Positions 48,210 to 58,282 of a DNA stretch of 64,000 nucleotides are shown here, piece after piece. The DNA is from Gammaproteobacteria bacterium (GTDB lineage: Bacteria; Pseudomonadota; Gammaproteobacteria; Pseudomonadales; Azotimanducaceae): the NCBI GenBank assembly GCA_012960535.1, contig DUBB01000014.1, positions 1-64,000 on the forward strand, in the 5' to 3' direction. Position 1 is the stretch's first letter. Every line of letters starts with the position of its first letter. Made by a program: the position numbers and the translations under genes. The notes under the pieces are model-generated. The model worked only from the letters and a program-made list of their open reading frames with translations. It did no database searches and was not told where the DNA came from.

Positions 48210-49640
48210 CTAAAATACCACAAAATACAGCACTAAACCGGCCATCGCCACTTGGAAAAGAAAGGTCAGGCGAAGAAAAGCCAAGGTAAACCTCCCTGGT
48301 GAGAGAGCCTCTGGTAGGCGTGTCGTCTGTAGATAGATGGTAATTCCGCACTGGATGGGCAGCATCAGTGCGCCGAAGCAGGCGGCGATGCTAACCATCA
48401 GAACAGGTTGTTGAAAGCCGGCATAGAGGAGCAATCCGATAAAGGGGACTGTTACCCCATAGTAACGAATAATGCTTCGACGAATATCGATACGATGCCT
48501 GGATAGAAAACCGAGCTCGATGAGATAATCCGGGACATATCGCCCGCCTGCTGCCACACCGGCAACGCAACTGGAGAATAAGATGCAGAAGGCACCCACT
48601 GCGAAGATCCAGAGCGACCAGGGCCCCATGGTTTCGGTAAACATCTGGCTGAGTATGACAATGGTCTGGCTACCTGATGGGACTTTGCCAAGCTGGTGCA
48701 GTATCCCTGCGCCGAGGAAGTAAAAAGGGATAGTGGCACAGGTCAGCAAGACAAGGGTAATCCAGACATCCAGGTGTAATATGGTCAGCCAGCCCTTTGC
48801 ACGATTGAGCCATTGCTGGCTGGCGTCGTTCCTGCCGATTCTACCTGGATACCCTTTCTCGATGCACCAATAGGTATACGATGATATCTCGCCAGAGTTT
48901 ACGCCTGTATAACCGTAGGCAGCCAGAGCGAGAACCGCATACTGATAGCTGAATTCGAATTGAAGACCCTGTCTGATATCCTGCCAGTGAACGGCGTAAA
49001 TGGTTGATTGCATCAATACCAGACAGGTGACCGTGAGTATTGTAAAGACAAAGACCAGCAGCAACATGATCTTTTCCAGATGTTGATATCGGCCGCTTCT
49101 CAGTAAGATGGCTATTATAACGGCAAGGACAGCAACTGCAGCCAGGTCTGGAATTCCCGGGAATAACAGCAATAGCGCCTGCCCGGCGCCTCCAATTAAA
49201 CCACCCAGGCCGGTGAACCCCGGTATAAAGGCCAAAAGGCCCACAAGAACTGGCCAGGAAACCTCGCCTTTGGGGCCGGGCAGCTTGCCAGGAATTCGAT
49301 TAAGAGCGCGAAGATAAGTGTCACCGCTGAGCACGATGTACTTGGCCAGCGAAGCCTGTACGATTGATTTACTCCAGCAGGATAAAAGTACCCACCAGAG
49401 CATGCTGAAGCCAACCGCTGCACCGAGACTGGCGGTCAGAATGATCTCTCCAGAGCCGACTATGGAGGCTGATATTATTACGCCGGGTCCCAGAAACTTC
49501 AGGCGTTGAAACCAGCGTTCTGGAGCAGATTCAACCGCGTCGGCTGGTTGCGTATAGCGATCGACAGCTGTTGTATCAGCTTCTTGATCCGTCTTTTGAT
49601 CCGTCTTTTGATCAAAGGACGCTTCATCTACAGGTGGCAT
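48210..49640 (-). CDS. Nramp-related transporter without the metal-binding DPGN motif
   Basis: 476 residues, 11-12 hydrophobic segments, Nramp/LeuT-like order. Helix 1 reads GPGVIISASIVGSGEII, where metal carriers have a DPGN core; helix 6 reads GYTGVNSGEISSY, where they have MPH. So the Asp, Asn and Met that bind Mn/Fe are missing. The protein belongs to the Nramp superfamily but probably moves something else. It converges with soxG, 8 bp apart, and may import the amine oxidised by the sox-type enzyme. The N-terminus has short KTDQ repeats before the membrane part. Substrate is inference. Confidence 0.8.
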   Translation of the reverse strand: MPPVDEASFDQKTDQKTDQEADTTAVDRYTQPADAVESAPERWFQRLKFLGPGVIISASIVGSGEIILTASLGAAVGFSMLWWVLLSCWSKSIVQASLAKYIVLSGDTYLRALNRIPGKLPGPKGEVSWPVLVGLLAFIPGFTGLGGLIGGAGQALLLLFPGIPDLAAVAVLAVIIAILLRSGRYQHLEKIMLLLVFVFTILTVTCLVLMQSTIYAVHWQDIRQGLQFEFSYQYAVLALAAYGYTGVNSGEISSYTYWCIEKGYPGRIGRNDASQQWLNRAKGWLTILHLDVWITLVLLTCATIPFYFLGAGILHQLGKVPSGSQTIVILSQMFTETMGPWSLWIFAVGAFCILFSSCVAGVAAGGRYVPDYLIELGFLSRHRIDIRRSIIRYYGVTVPFIGLLLYAGFQQPVLMVSIAACFGALMLPIQCGITIYLQTTRLPEALSPGRFTLAFLRLTFLFQVAMAGLVLYFVVF

Positions 49641-49823
49641 GAGGGTCCTTGTGTTTTTATCCTTGTTTTGAGTTTCCGATTTTCCGAGCTGGGCTGCAAG
49701 TGACTTTATTACAGCGTATATTAACGACCTTGTATCAGCTTGTTACCGCTGCAGCTCAGATGGCATAACATTACTTTGATTGGATTGTAGAAAAACGAGG
49801 GAGAGACAAAGGAGAGACAACCC

Positions 49824-51251
49824 ATGGATATCACTGAACTGTCTGGTGTGGAGATTGCCAGGCTCATTAAAAACCGGGAATTCAGTGCCACAGAAGTGCT
49901 GGAAGCGACGCTATACCGCATCGACGAAGTAAACAGGTATTGTAATGCCTTCGTGAACCTGGATATTCCCGCTGCTCGGGCTCAGGCCAGCCGGGCTGAT
50001 AAAATGTTGTTGACAGAGGCTGTTGTTGACCTGCCCGAACTTCATGGTGTGCCTTTTACTGCAAAGGATCTCCTCGATACAGCAGGTATGCGTTCCACCT
50101 ACGGTTCCAGGGCATTTGCAGACTATGTCCCTGAGAAAGATGCTGTCTGTATTGACAGGATGCGCCGGGCGGGCGCTATTTTGATTGGTAAAACCACTAC
50201 ACCAGAATTAGCTATGAAGGTGACAACAGATTCTCTGCTGAGCGGTATTACCCGCAATCCCTGGGATACGAATCTAACGCCTGGTGGCAGCAGCGGTGGT
50301 GCTGGGGCTGCCGTGTCCACTGGAATGGGGGCGTTGGCGGTGTCCACGGATGGCGGGGGCTCTGCCCGGATTCCTGCCGCGGTTTGTGGCATTCTAGGCC
50401 TCAAACCAACCCTAGGCGCGATCCCTCATGAGACCTGGCCTTTTCATTATGGGAACAATAGTACGATATCAATTAACACCCGCACGGTCGAAGATTTAGC
50501 TGTCATGTTTAATGCCATGGCGGGGGCTCATCCTGGTGATCCCTGGTCGAGACGGCAACGAAATCCAGTTGCAGCTGGCAAAGACCCTGAGATCAGACTG
50601 AAGGGGAAAAAGATGCTGATGATACCGGCGATGGGCGGTAATCAGACGGATCAGGAGGTGCTTGAGCCGGTAGAGGGGATGCTCGATCTACTGGCTTGTT
50701 CTGGTCTGGAAATTGAGGTGGCTAGATCCGACCCTACCGAATTCGATTTTGCAATGGTATTGAATTTGCTGACGAGTAATCTTGCAGCCCGGGTTCGTTC
50801 TATGACTAAACCTCAGCAGGAACTGCTGGATCCAGGACTAACGCCGTTAGTTGATGGTAAGGCTTACCAGTGTGATGGTGTTCAACTCCAGCAGGAAGCC
50901 ATACAGCGATCTCAGTTATACGATCGTGTTGAAACAATTTTCAGGCAGTTCGATTTTATTGTTACACCCACGGTGACAGCCCGACCACCTCCAGCAGATA
51001 CTGATGAGTCACAGCGGGTCAGTATCAATGGTGAAACGTTTGGTTTGAGTCGGTGGTGGATGCACCTGGCGCTGGTTAATATGACAGGACACCCGGCAAT
51101 ATCCATACCTTGTGGTTTTATTGGTGATTCGCTTCCTGCAGGACTGCATGCGGTGGGCCGTTGGGATTCGGAGCAGGAACTGCTTGATTTGGCGGCACTG
51201 ATAGCGGTGCTGAAGCCCTGGATGGACAAGCGACCAGAACCCTGCAGGTGA
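49824..51251 (+). CDS. Amidase-signature hydrolase
   Basis: 475 residues of the GatA/amidase-signature family. The Ser-cisSer-Lys triad is visible: Lys in IGKTTTPE, Ser in PGGSSGG and the nucleophile region GGGSARIPA. Family members cleave linear amides, including acyl amides and peptide amides. It is not GatA itself, since no gatC/gatB neighbours and different C-terminus (GFIGDSLPAGLHAVG). AAAGGAGA precedes the ATG. It lies next to the sox-type operon and the Nramp-like gene, so it might release an amine that enters that pathway; this is positional inference. Confidence 0.87.
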   Translation: MDITELSGVEIARLIKNREFSATEVLEATLYRIDEVNRYCNAFVNLDIPAARAQASRADKMLLTEAVVDLPELHGVPFTAKDLLDTAGMRSTYGSRAFADYVPEKDAVCIDRMRRAGAILIGKTTTPELAMKVTTDSLLSGITRNPWDTNLTPGGSSGGAGAAVSTGMGALAVSTDGGGSARIPAAVCGILGLKPTLGAIPHETWPFHYGNNSTISINTRTVEDLAVMFNAMAGAHPGDPWSRRQRNPVAAGKDPEIRLKGKKMLMIPAMGGNQTDQEVLEPVEGMLDLLACSGLEIEVARSDPTEFDFAMVLNLLTSNLAARVRSMTKPQQELLDPGLTPLVDGKAYQCDGVQLQQEAIQRSQLYDRVETIFRQFDFIVTPTVTARPPPADTDESQRVSINGETFGLSRWWMHLALVNMTGHPAISIPCGFIGDSLPAGLHAVGRWDSEQELLDLAALIAVLKPWMDKRPEPCR

Positions 51252-51294
51252 GCTTCTCGATTCTTTGGCAACTTCCGGCCAAAGGGTATCGGTA

Positions 51295-52458
51295 CTAAGG
51301 GTTCAGGTAATCTTGAATTTCCAGGTCTGAGTAGCCCAGCTCTGCCAGTATTTCCTCGGTATGCTGCCCCAACAGGGGTATAGAATTTTCCGGGCTAAAC
51401 ACCCGGCCGTTTATTTGGTATCCGGCGGTGGTGACTTGCTGGGGCCCGGCTGGGCTGTCTATTTTTACCAATAATTTTCTGGACGCAGTTTGTTGCGTAG
51501 CAACCACTTCGCTGAGGTCCTGAACGCCGCCGGCAACGACCGCACTTTCGGAGAAGATTTCATCCCATTGGGCTGCTGATTTTTGCATTAGGGTTGCTTC
51601 AACGATTAAGTCAATTTCGGCCAGCTGTTTTCGAAGCTCTGATGATGGTAACTCGGCAAGGTCGTTAAGACCCAGGGCCTTGAGGATGCTTTTCTGGTGA
51701 TGTGGCAGGTAGCCAGCCAGCATGACATAGCCGTCCAATACCTTATAACGACCCAGTAAAGGTGCATCGCGATTTAAGCCTGGTGGGGGTGGCGTGCCAC
51801 TGCTAGCGGTAATACTGGTATGGCGATTCATCAGTAACAAGGTAACGTCCTGCATGGCGATATCGATTCTCTGCCCTTTTCCGGACTGCTGCTTGAGCAG
51901 GATAGCCGCCAGAACAGACGAAGTCGCATGCATCCCGGTCGCGTAATCCAGAACCGGTCCACCTGTCCGGATCGGGCCATCGCCCCTGACATTAATGGAC
52001 ATAAAACCCGAGGTTGCCTGGATGACATCGTCGAAACCCGGTCTATGTCCAGTTGGGCCATTTTGCCCAAAAGCAGAGATCGATAGATAAATCAGCCCTG
52101 GATTCAGATGGGCTAAGTTTTCATAGTCCAAGTCGTGTTTAGCCATCGTACCGGGGCGGAAGTTTTCTACAAATATATCGGCAGATTCAGCAAGCTTCCT
52201 TACCAACTGACAGCCCTTCTTGGTCTGAATATCGGCCATGACACTGCGTTTACCGGCATTCTGGGCAACAAAACCGCTGCCAAGTCCTAATTTAAGCTGA
52301 GCGCGTTCACCTCCCCAACCACGCACCATATCACCCGACGGAGATTCGATCTTAATGACTTCCGCACCTAGCATGCCAAGTTGGTAGGTACAGTAAGGGC
52401 CTGCTAGCACATGGGTCATATCGATAACGCGCATTCCTTGAAGTGGTTTGTCTGCCAT
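51295..52458 (-). CDS. CaiB/BaiF family III CoA transferase
   Basis: 387 residues, full length. VIDMTHVLAGPYCTYQLGMLG at the N-terminus, the AGKRSVMADI and VENFRPGTMAKH segments, the catalytic Asp in VLDYATGMHA and GKGQRIDIAMQD are present, and the C-terminal dimer arm is intact (LLGQHTEEILAELGY). It transfers CoA between carboxylic acids without an acyl-phosphate intermediate. AGGAAA precedes the ATG. It converges with the amidase. It is clearly distinct from the shortened CoA transferase at 24 kb and provides a useful full-length comparison. Confidence 0.88.
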   Translation of the reverse strand: MADKPLQGMRVIDMTHVLAGPYCTYQLGMLGAEVIKIESPSGDMVRGWGGERAQLKLGLGSGFVAQNAGKRSVMADIQTKKGCQLVRKLAESADIFVENFRPGTMAKHDLDYENLAHLNPGLIYLSISAFGQNGPTGHRPGFDDVIQATSGFMSINVRGDGPIRTGGPVLDYATGMHATSSVLAAILLKQQSGKGQRIDIAMQDVTLLLMNRHTSITASSGTPPPPGLNRDAPLLGRYKVLDGYVMLAGYLPHHQKSILKALGLNDLAELPSSELRKQLAEIDLIVEATLMQKSAAQWDEIFSESAVVAGGVQDLSEVVATQQTASRKLLVKIDSPAGPQQVTTAGYQINGRVFSPENSIPLLGQHTEEILAELGYSDLEIQDYLNP

Positions 52459-52576
52459 TTGAGTTTCCTGGAAGTGTATTGAATACCATTTGCATGGATA
52501 TTAGGGCGTTTTCAGCCCACCCACCAGTTTCAGTTATTGTTGGCTTATAGGATTCTAAAAGAATTGCATCGCATCG

Positions 52577-53482
52577 ATGGCTGAACCAGGTAGTAAAAGC
52601 GGGTTTTCATTATCGGATCGTCTTAAGTATTATGAGGCCTTAAAGCAATGGACAATGGATAATAGACAGATGCCAGTTAAGCACGTCAATGGGGTGAATC
52701 TTTTCTATGATGAAATAGGCCAGGGTGAAGCTATCATTTTTCACCACGGTTATACTGGGGCTCACGATGTATGGCTGGACGAAATCAGCCCGCGCTTGCA
52801 ACACAAGTATCGGTGTATTGTTATGGATTGCCGTGGTGCAGGAGACAGTGAGCATCCCGAGGACGGTTACAGTATTCCACAGTATGCTCGCGACGTTATT
52901 GACCTGGCAGATCAGCTGGGGTTGCACAAGTTTACCTATGTAGGCCATAGCATGGGCGGTGGTATTGGCTATCATTTGGGTATCGAGTATGCGCAGCGAC
53001 TGGAAAAACTGGTACTGGTGGCTCCTATCCCGGCTGGTGGCATTCAAGCAGATAGCACACTGTTTGAAGCCGCTAAGGCCCAGCGACAGTCCGCTCATGC
53101 CAGGCAAGAGATGATAGCCCAGCGCATGAAAGTGCGCCTGCGAGCTACGGTCGCGAGCGTTGAATTGAGTGTTGACAGGGCTTTATCGGTATCCGAAGGC
53201 CATTACCAGGACTCCTGGCACTCGATGCAGGAATTCGACGTTGTTGAAATGCTGCCGCAACTTACCACGCCGACATTGATTATCGCCGGCGCTGCCGATG
53301 GATTGTGTACAGCTAATGTCAACGACTGGCAGAAATTGCCGAATGCGACGCTTCACGTTTTCAGCCGGGTGGGCCATGGTGTGCCGCGGGATGTTCCAAA
53401 TGAGTTTGCAGCAGTGCTGGATGATTTTATGGAGTATGGTGTTGTTAATGCCAGGACACAGCAGGCAAAGTCAGGGCAATAG
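52577..53482 (+). CDS. Alpha/beta-hydrolase fold enzyme
   Basis: 301 residues. Oxyanion HHGYTGAHDVW, nucleophile elbow GHSMGG, acid in AGAADGLC and catalytic His in VGHGVP complete the triad. Likely an esterase, lactonase or C-C hydrolase; substrate unknown. No signal peptide. In-frame ATGs at about residues 27 and 32 could be the true start, since the first 30 residues are not typical and no clear SD precedes ATG 52577. It is divergent from the CoA transferase. Confidence 0.82.
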   Translation: MAEPGSKSGFSLSDRLKYYEALKQWTMDNRQMPVKHVNGVNLFYDEIGQGEAIIFHHGYTGAHDVWLDEISPRLQHKYRCIVMDCRGAGDSEHPEDGYSIPQYARDVIDLADQLGLHKFTYVGHSMGGGIGYHLGIEYAQRLEKLVLVAPIPAGGIQADSTLFEAAKAQRQSAHARQEMIAQRMKVRLRATVASVELSVDRALSVSEGHYQDSWHSMQEFDVVEMLPQLTTPTLIIAGAADGLCTANVNDWQKLPNATLHVFSRVGHGVPRDVPNEFAAVLDDFMEYGVVNARTQQAKSGQ

Positions 53483-53568
53483 CCCTATCCAGGAAGCAAG
53501 CCAGAAGTCGATTCAGGCCAGGGATAACCTGGCCATAGGCTTATGGTGGCCTTTGCCAGGGCAATACC

Positions 53569-53934
53569 TCAATTAGAATGCGTGGCCGTTATTATGGGAT
53601 CCAGGTAAAAGATATTGCCGTCTGGATCTTTAAGTAAGGCCAGGATACCCCCCCAGGGTTGTTTAGTTGGCGGCATCTCAAAAATAACGCCTTTGGCCGT
53701 GAGGTTTTGGTATACGGTTTCGATATCATTTACCACCAAGCCGATACCTGTATGCCGGCCAAACAGAGCAGCATCGTCTGTTTCAGCAAGGGCAAAGCTG
53801 ATATTGCCTCCCTCAAACGCGGCATAACCGAATTGTTTCTCTACCTGTTTCACCCTGAACCCCAGGGCCTCAGTGTAAAAGCGCACTGATCGTTCAAGGT
53901 CTGATACGAACACATTGATATAACCTATTTTCAT
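53569..53934 (-). CDS. VOC (glyoxalase/bleomycin-resistance) superfamily protein
   Basis: 121 residues, a single two-module VOC unit: INVFVSDLERSVRFYTEALGF, then FALAETD, GIGLVVNDIE, and KDPDGNIFYLD with the usual Glu position replaced. The N-terminal metal His of glyoxalase I is also absent (INVFVSD), so a non-metal or binding role is possible. It converges with the alpha/beta hydrolase. The upstream region holds a short tandem repeat. Confidence 0.8.
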   Translation of the reverse strand: MKIGYINVFVSDLERSVRFYTEALGFRVKQVEKQFGYAAFEGGNISFALAETDDAALFGRHTGIGLVVNDIETVYQNLTAKGVIFEMPPTKQPWGGILALLKDPDGNIFYLDPIITATHSN

Positions 53935-53956
53935 TATCTTTCTCTTTCTATCAATT

Positions 53957-53995
53957 GAAGTAATTAAGTGAAGTAATTAAGTGAAGTAATTTAGC
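53957..53995. repeat. 13-bp tandem repeat GAAGTAATTAAGT, three units
   Basis: Two perfect units (53957-53969, 53970-53982) and one imperfect unit (53983-53995), AT-rich. It lies 23 bp upstream of the VOC gene's ATG, so it is in the leader or promoter of that gene. Confidence 0.7.
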
Positions 53996-54070
53996 TGAAG
54001 GCCATGCCTCAGGCTTTAAAATAGGCCCTATCGCCTGTGACAGAGTAACGGGATAAAGCAAGGGTGTGCC

Positions 54071-55261
54071 TCAGTCTCCCTGATTAAGATAATCTATGGC
54101 AATCTGAGCATGCAGGGCAATGCCTTCTGCCATGGCGTCTTCGTTGAGAATCATTCGGTTGGAGTGGCAGGGTGCTGCCAGTGACGGGTCATTGGGCTTT
54201 ACGCCAAGGAAAAACATGGCGCCGGGCCAGCGCTCCAGCAGGTAGGAGAAATCTTCTGCGCCCATCATGGTTGATCGCATCGGGATATAGGCCTGCTCGC
54301 CAAAGGTTTTTTTAACCGTCTGCCGGGCGAAGTGAACAAATTCGGTATCGTTGACTGTAACCGGATAGCCAAGGGTTACGTTAACTTCTGCCGTTATTTC
54401 ATGTGCCAGGGCAATCTGCGTGGCAATGCGATGAATACCATCATGGGCTTTTTTTCTTGATTTAGCCGAAGTTGAACGTAGCGTACCGGTTAGCGTGGCA
54501 ACTTCTGGAATGACATTGGTTGTGGTACCTGCCTGAATAGTGGTGGTAGTCAATACAATGGGGTCAGAGAGTTTGATTCGACTTACCACCAGATGCTGTA
54601 GTGCCTGGACTATTTCGCAGGCAACAGGAATCGGGTCTACACAATCATGAGGCATCGAGGCGTGGCCACCCTTGCCCCTCAGATTAATTTCCCAGGAATC
54701 GGCTGCGGCGAGTAATGGCCCCGGTTTGCTGGTAAATTTACCGCTGTCCAGCAACGGCGTTATATGTATGGCAAATATGGCATCAGGGGACTCAGGTGCT
54801 TCAAACAGGCCCTCATCAAGAACCACTTTAGCGCCAAAGTAACCTTCTTCTCCAGTTTGAAAAAAGAAGTCTACGGTACCATTCAGACTATCTCTGTGCT
54901 GACTCAACAGTCTTGCCGCGCCTGCCAGCATGGCAGTGTGCGCATCATGGCCACAGGCGTGCATCTTGTTTTCCTGATTGGATGCGAACGGCAGATCATT
55001 GTTTTCCGGCATCGGTAGGGCATCCATGTCACCCCTTAACAGAATGCGTGGTCCTGCTCCTGCGCCGCGTAAAGTTGCCACAATACTGGTAGATTTCCTG
55101 GATTTTCGTATTTCAAGCCCTAAATCAGCTAGCTCGGCGAGGACACTGGCGGTGGTTACTGGTAACTGATTACCGAGTTCCGGGTGCGCATGGATCCTGC
55201 GTCGAAGTTCGACAATTCTAGGTAAAATGGCTTTGGCTTCTAGCAAGGTATCCATAGTCAT
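54071..55261 (-). CDS. M20 family amidohydrolase (HipO/IAA-amino-acid hydrolase-like)
   Basis: 396 residues of peptidase family M20D. Metal and catalytic motifs are RGDMDALPMPE, HACGHDAHTAM, the TGEEGYFGA general base and ligand, and the late His in HSN. The dimerisation domain is present (GKGGHASMPHDCVDP). Members hydrolyse N-acyl amino acids such as hippurate or indole-acetyl amino acids. The first two ATGs are two codons apart; the second (55255) has GGA at better spacing. It is divergent from the sulfatase. Substrate unknown. Confidence 0.9.
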   Translation of the reverse strand: MTMDTLLEAKAILPRIVELRRRIHAHPELGNQLPVTTASVLAELADLGLEIRKSRKSTSIVATLRGAGAGPRILLRGDMDALPMPENNDLPFASNQENKMHACGHDAHTAMLAGAARLLSQHRDSLNGTVDFFFQTGEEGYFGAKVVLDEGLFEAPESPDAIFAIHITPLLDSGKFTSKPGPLLAAADSWEINLRGKGGHASMPHDCVDPIPVACEIVQALQHLVVSRIKLSDPIVLTTTTIQAGTTTNVIPEVATLTGTLRSTSAKSRKKAHDGIHRIATQIALAHEITAEVNVTLGYPVTVNDTEFVHFARQTVKKTFGEQAYIPMRSTMMGAEDFSYLLERWPGAMFFLGVKPNDPSLAAPCHSNRMILNEDAMAEGIALHAQIAIDYLNQGD

Positions 55262-55456
55262 ATTCCATTTAAAAATTATTTAAGATGGTTGAGTTCAGCG
55301 TTTCGTGTAAGCGGATTGATAACGCTGATTTTCTTATTTTAACAACAAGCGGGCTCAGTCGATGGGGCTGATCAAAGTTGAGTCATCGTCAGCCTATGAC
55401 TTCCCAGAGCTTAGTTGTATGCTCTTTGATATAACTGTGAAACCAGCGTGTAGTCA

Positions 55457-56905
55457 ATGTCCAGACCCAATATCTTGATTTTTATGCCGGATCAGCAACG
55501 GGCCGATACAATTGGTTGCTTCGGCAATTCCGTTATTCAGACACCTCACATTGATGCCCTGGCAGCCAGGGGGACGCGTTTCTCTAATGCCTGGGTTAAT
55601 CACCCGGTATGCAGTCCTTCGCGAGTCAACATGATGACAGGATGGTACCCCCACACGCGTGGACATCGATCCCTGACCCACCTTGTTCAACCGCATGAGC
55701 CTAATTTACTTAAATACCTGAAACAAGGCGGTTACCAGGTTGCCTGGGCCGGTGCTCGTGGTGATGTTTTCGCGCCGGGTGTGACCGAGGCTTCAACCCA
55801 CTTCTGTGGCTGGACCACCAAACCAGATCGTCGTGGTATGGGCCCACAGTTTACCGAGCAGTCTGCCCTTTATAATTCGTTTTATCATGGCAGACGGCCG
55901 GGTCCGGGTACCTGGATGGATTTTGACGAAGCATCAACCTGCACTGCCCTAGACTGGCTGAACTCTAAACCTGAGGGGCCCTGGTGCCTCTGGCTGCCAC
56001 TGATATTTCCGCATTTACCATTTGAAGTGGAAGACCCCTGGTATTCCATGTACCAATCAGAAGATCTGCCCCAACGGGGTAGGCATTATGGAGAAGGTAA
56101 ACCCTTGTTCCATGCAGCACTGCGTGACAAGTATGGTACTGCGCGCCTCAGTGAAGATGAGTGGACAGAAATAAGGCGGGTTTATTACGGCATGGTTTCC
56201 AGAGTAGACAGTCAGTTTGGGAGAGTGATGCAGGCACTTGAGAGCATCGGTGGGCTAGATAATACACTGGTTATATACCTGACCGACCATGGCGAATATT
56301 TAGGTGATTTTGGCTTGGTCGAAAAGTGGCCGTCAGGGATGGATAGATGTCTGCTTCAGAATCCCCTTATTGTCGCCGGGCCTGGCGTAAAAGAGGGTGT
56401 TACCGCATCTACCTTTACCGAAATGGTGGATATTTTACCCACCCTCCTTGATCAGGCGGAAATCGAGGTTGGCCATACCCACTTCGGTCGTTCGCTCACG
56501 CCAGCCCTGTTGAATCCGCAGGCAATTGTCCGAGATCAAGCTTTTTCTGAAGGCGGGTTTAGCCTGGATGAGCTGGGTTTGCTAGAGATATCGAGTGGTG
56601 AATATGCCAATAAAGCCAATTTACAGCATGAGCATCCGGAACTGGTGGGTAAAACCATAGCATTGCGCGATCAGCAATATACTTTTGTTTACAGGTTATA
56701 TGAGAACAACGAGTTATATGACAGGGCTATCGACCCGAACGAGACTATAAACAGGATTGATTCAAGCGAGCTACAGTCGGTTGCGCTGGATATGCAAACC
56801 CGGGTCCAGGATTGGCTCGTACAGAGTGCCGATGTCATTCCCTGGCAGGCTGATCCCCGGTTCCCAAAAATTCCGCATGGCAAGCATGATAATTTCCATT
56901 ATTGA
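55457..56905 (+). CDS. Type I sulfatase (formylglycine-dependent)
   Basis: 482 residues. The start RPNILIFMPDQQRADTIG carries the metal Asps, and the formylglycine signature CSPSR with Cys52 is intact; later blocks DHGEYLGDFGLVEKW and the C-terminal subdomain (PWQADPRFP) are present. Without a signal peptide it is either cytosolic or exported otherwise. It hydrolyses sulfate esters; some members act on phosphonates or choline sulfate. A formylglycine-generating or anaerobic maturase gene is not in the window. The adjacent convergent gene is a Rieske oxygenase. Confidence 0.87.
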   Translation: MSRPNILIFMPDQQRADTIGCFGNSVIQTPHIDALAARGTRFSNAWVNHPVCSPSRVNMMTGWYPHTRGHRSLTHLVQPHEPNLLKYLKQGGYQVAWAGARGDVFAPGVTEASTHFCGWTTKPDRRGMGPQFTEQSALYNSFYHGRRPGPGTWMDFDEASTCTALDWLNSKPEGPWCLWLPLIFPHLPFEVEDPWYSMYQSEDLPQRGRHYGEGKPLFHAALRDKYGTARLSEDEWTEIRRVYYGMVSRVDSQFGRVMQALESIGGLDNTLVIYLTDHGEYLGDFGLVEKWPSGMDRCLLQNPLIVAGPGVKEGVTASTFTEMVDILPTLLDQAEIEVGHTHFGRSLTPALLNPQAIVRDQAFSEGGFSLDELGLLEISSGEYANKANLQHEHPELVGKTIALRDQQYTFVYRLYENNELYDRAIDPNETINRIDSSELQSVALDMQTRVQDWLVQSADVIPWQADPRFPKIPHGKHDNFHY

Positions 56906-56967
56906 TGCCCGATCGGTGGGTAAATGCAACAGCGCATGCTGCGCTAAACGGGCTCTGGTAAGGCCGG

Positions 56968-58164
56968 TTAATTACTGATGGATTGCAGCGGGTCCAGCCC
57001 TAACACACGATTGTAGGTATTGTGGTAGTGATGCAAGGCAGGTTCGTTACGGCCGAAGGTGAAGTGTTGTAAAGCACCCGAGGTCGCGCCTGCATGACAG
57101 GTGGCGGCCGCTTTGTAATCCTCATCTCTGATAATTTCACTGAAACCAGCCAGTCTGTCGCTAATGCCTTCTCGAAAATCCTGCGGAATTTCCGTGTTGG
57201 TATAAAACGACACCTGTGAAAATGATTCATGCGGGTTGTCTTTATTGGGGTATACCCTTACCAGGGTTGCGCCAGACATCTCCCCTTTTGGCCTGCCGGG
57301 TATTCTCCCGCTGGGTATAAGCTGGATGTTTGGAAACAGGTAGTAGACAGGAATAGTGGCTGCTAACAGGTCCCATTCCTCTTCAGGCAGGTCACGAAAC
57401 AGATCAATTGCCTTGGAGCAAAGCAGCATACGGTGATTGTTCTCGAAAATATCATAGCACTGCACGTTGCCGTAGACATTCTGACCGAGCGTGTCTTTGT
57501 GCAAGACTGGAAAGTGGTAGGTTTCACCAAAGGTGTCAATGGCGAGCTTCCAGTTCATCGGTGTCTGGTAGGTCTCCAGGGCACCAAAGCTGAGTTTGCC
57601 GAATCCCCAGGAATCTAATTCATCACCCAGATCCCCCAGTAGGGCATCCAGGTCAAATGTCTGACCGGGCTCAGGATGCACCCAGAGAAGGCCATGTTTT
57701 TCTTGGGCCGTAAGTCTTACCAGGTTATAGCAAGGCTTCTCCACCGGGCCAAAATGATTCTCCTTGGGGACCGATACCAGATCGCCACTATTACTGAAGC
57801 CCCAGCCATGAAACGGGCAATTAAATGAAAATTTTTTGCCTCGTTCTTCCTGCACCAGAACTGTGCCACGGTGAGTACAGACGTTGAGAAATGCCTGAAA
57901 CAAGCCATCTTTGTCTCGGGTTAGCAATAGTGGCTTGCCCAATTCGGTTGAAGTTATAAATGAACCAGGCTCAGGCAGGTCAGCCGATAAACCCATGACC
58001 TGTGGGTAGAACTGGAACATCAGTCGCCATTCATCGGCAGCACGTTTGGCGCAGGTGTACGCCTCAACAGGGTTGACCACAGCGCCACCAGCATCAACAT
58101 TAATGCCCAGGTCCAGTCGATGCATTAGCAGTTTCATACATCTTATCTGTTCAGCTTGGTCCAT
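56968..58164 (-). CDS. Rieske non-haem iron oxygenase, alpha-type subunit
   Basis: 398 residues. The Rieske [2Fe-2S] ligands are Cys96-x-His98 (CTH) and Cys116-x2-His119 (CPFH); the mononuclear iron ligands His217 and His222 are in ETYHFPVLH. It hydroxylates or demethylates an aromatic, quaternary ammonium or other substrate, with electrons from a separate reductase that is not encoded nearby. No beta subunit is adjacent, so it may be a homotrimer such as the O-/N-demethylase types. It converges with the sulfatase; a short AGCGCA/TGCGCT hairpin (56931-56945) lies between the stops. Confidence 0.9.
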   Translation of the reverse strand: MDQAEQIRCMKLLMHRLDLGINVDAGGAVVNPVEAYTCAKRAADEWRLMFQFYPQVMGLSADLPEPGSFITSTELGKPLLLTRDKDGLFQAFLNVCTHRGTVLVQEERGKKFSFNCPFHGWGFSNSGDLVSVPKENHFGPVEKPCYNLVRLTAQEKHGLLWVHPEPGQTFDLDALLGDLGDELDSWGFGKLSFGALETYQTPMNWKLAIDTFGETYHFPVLHKDTLGQNVYGNVQCYDIFENNHRMLLCSKAIDLFRDLPEEEWDLLAATIPVYYLFPNIQLIPSGRIPGRPKGEMSGATLVRVYPNKDNPHESFSQVSFYTNTEIPQDFREGISDRLAGFSEIIRDEDYKAAATCHAGATSGALQHFTFGRNEPALHHYHNTYNRVLGLDPLQSISN

Positions 58165-58282
58165 AATCGAGAGATTGGTCGGTTATATGAGTTTGGTAAA
58201 TAACCGTAGCATATCCTTAGAAATTGATAAATAGTTAACCTTTGCAGGAAGGATTCGCTAAATCCGTATTTTCACAGAGAAG

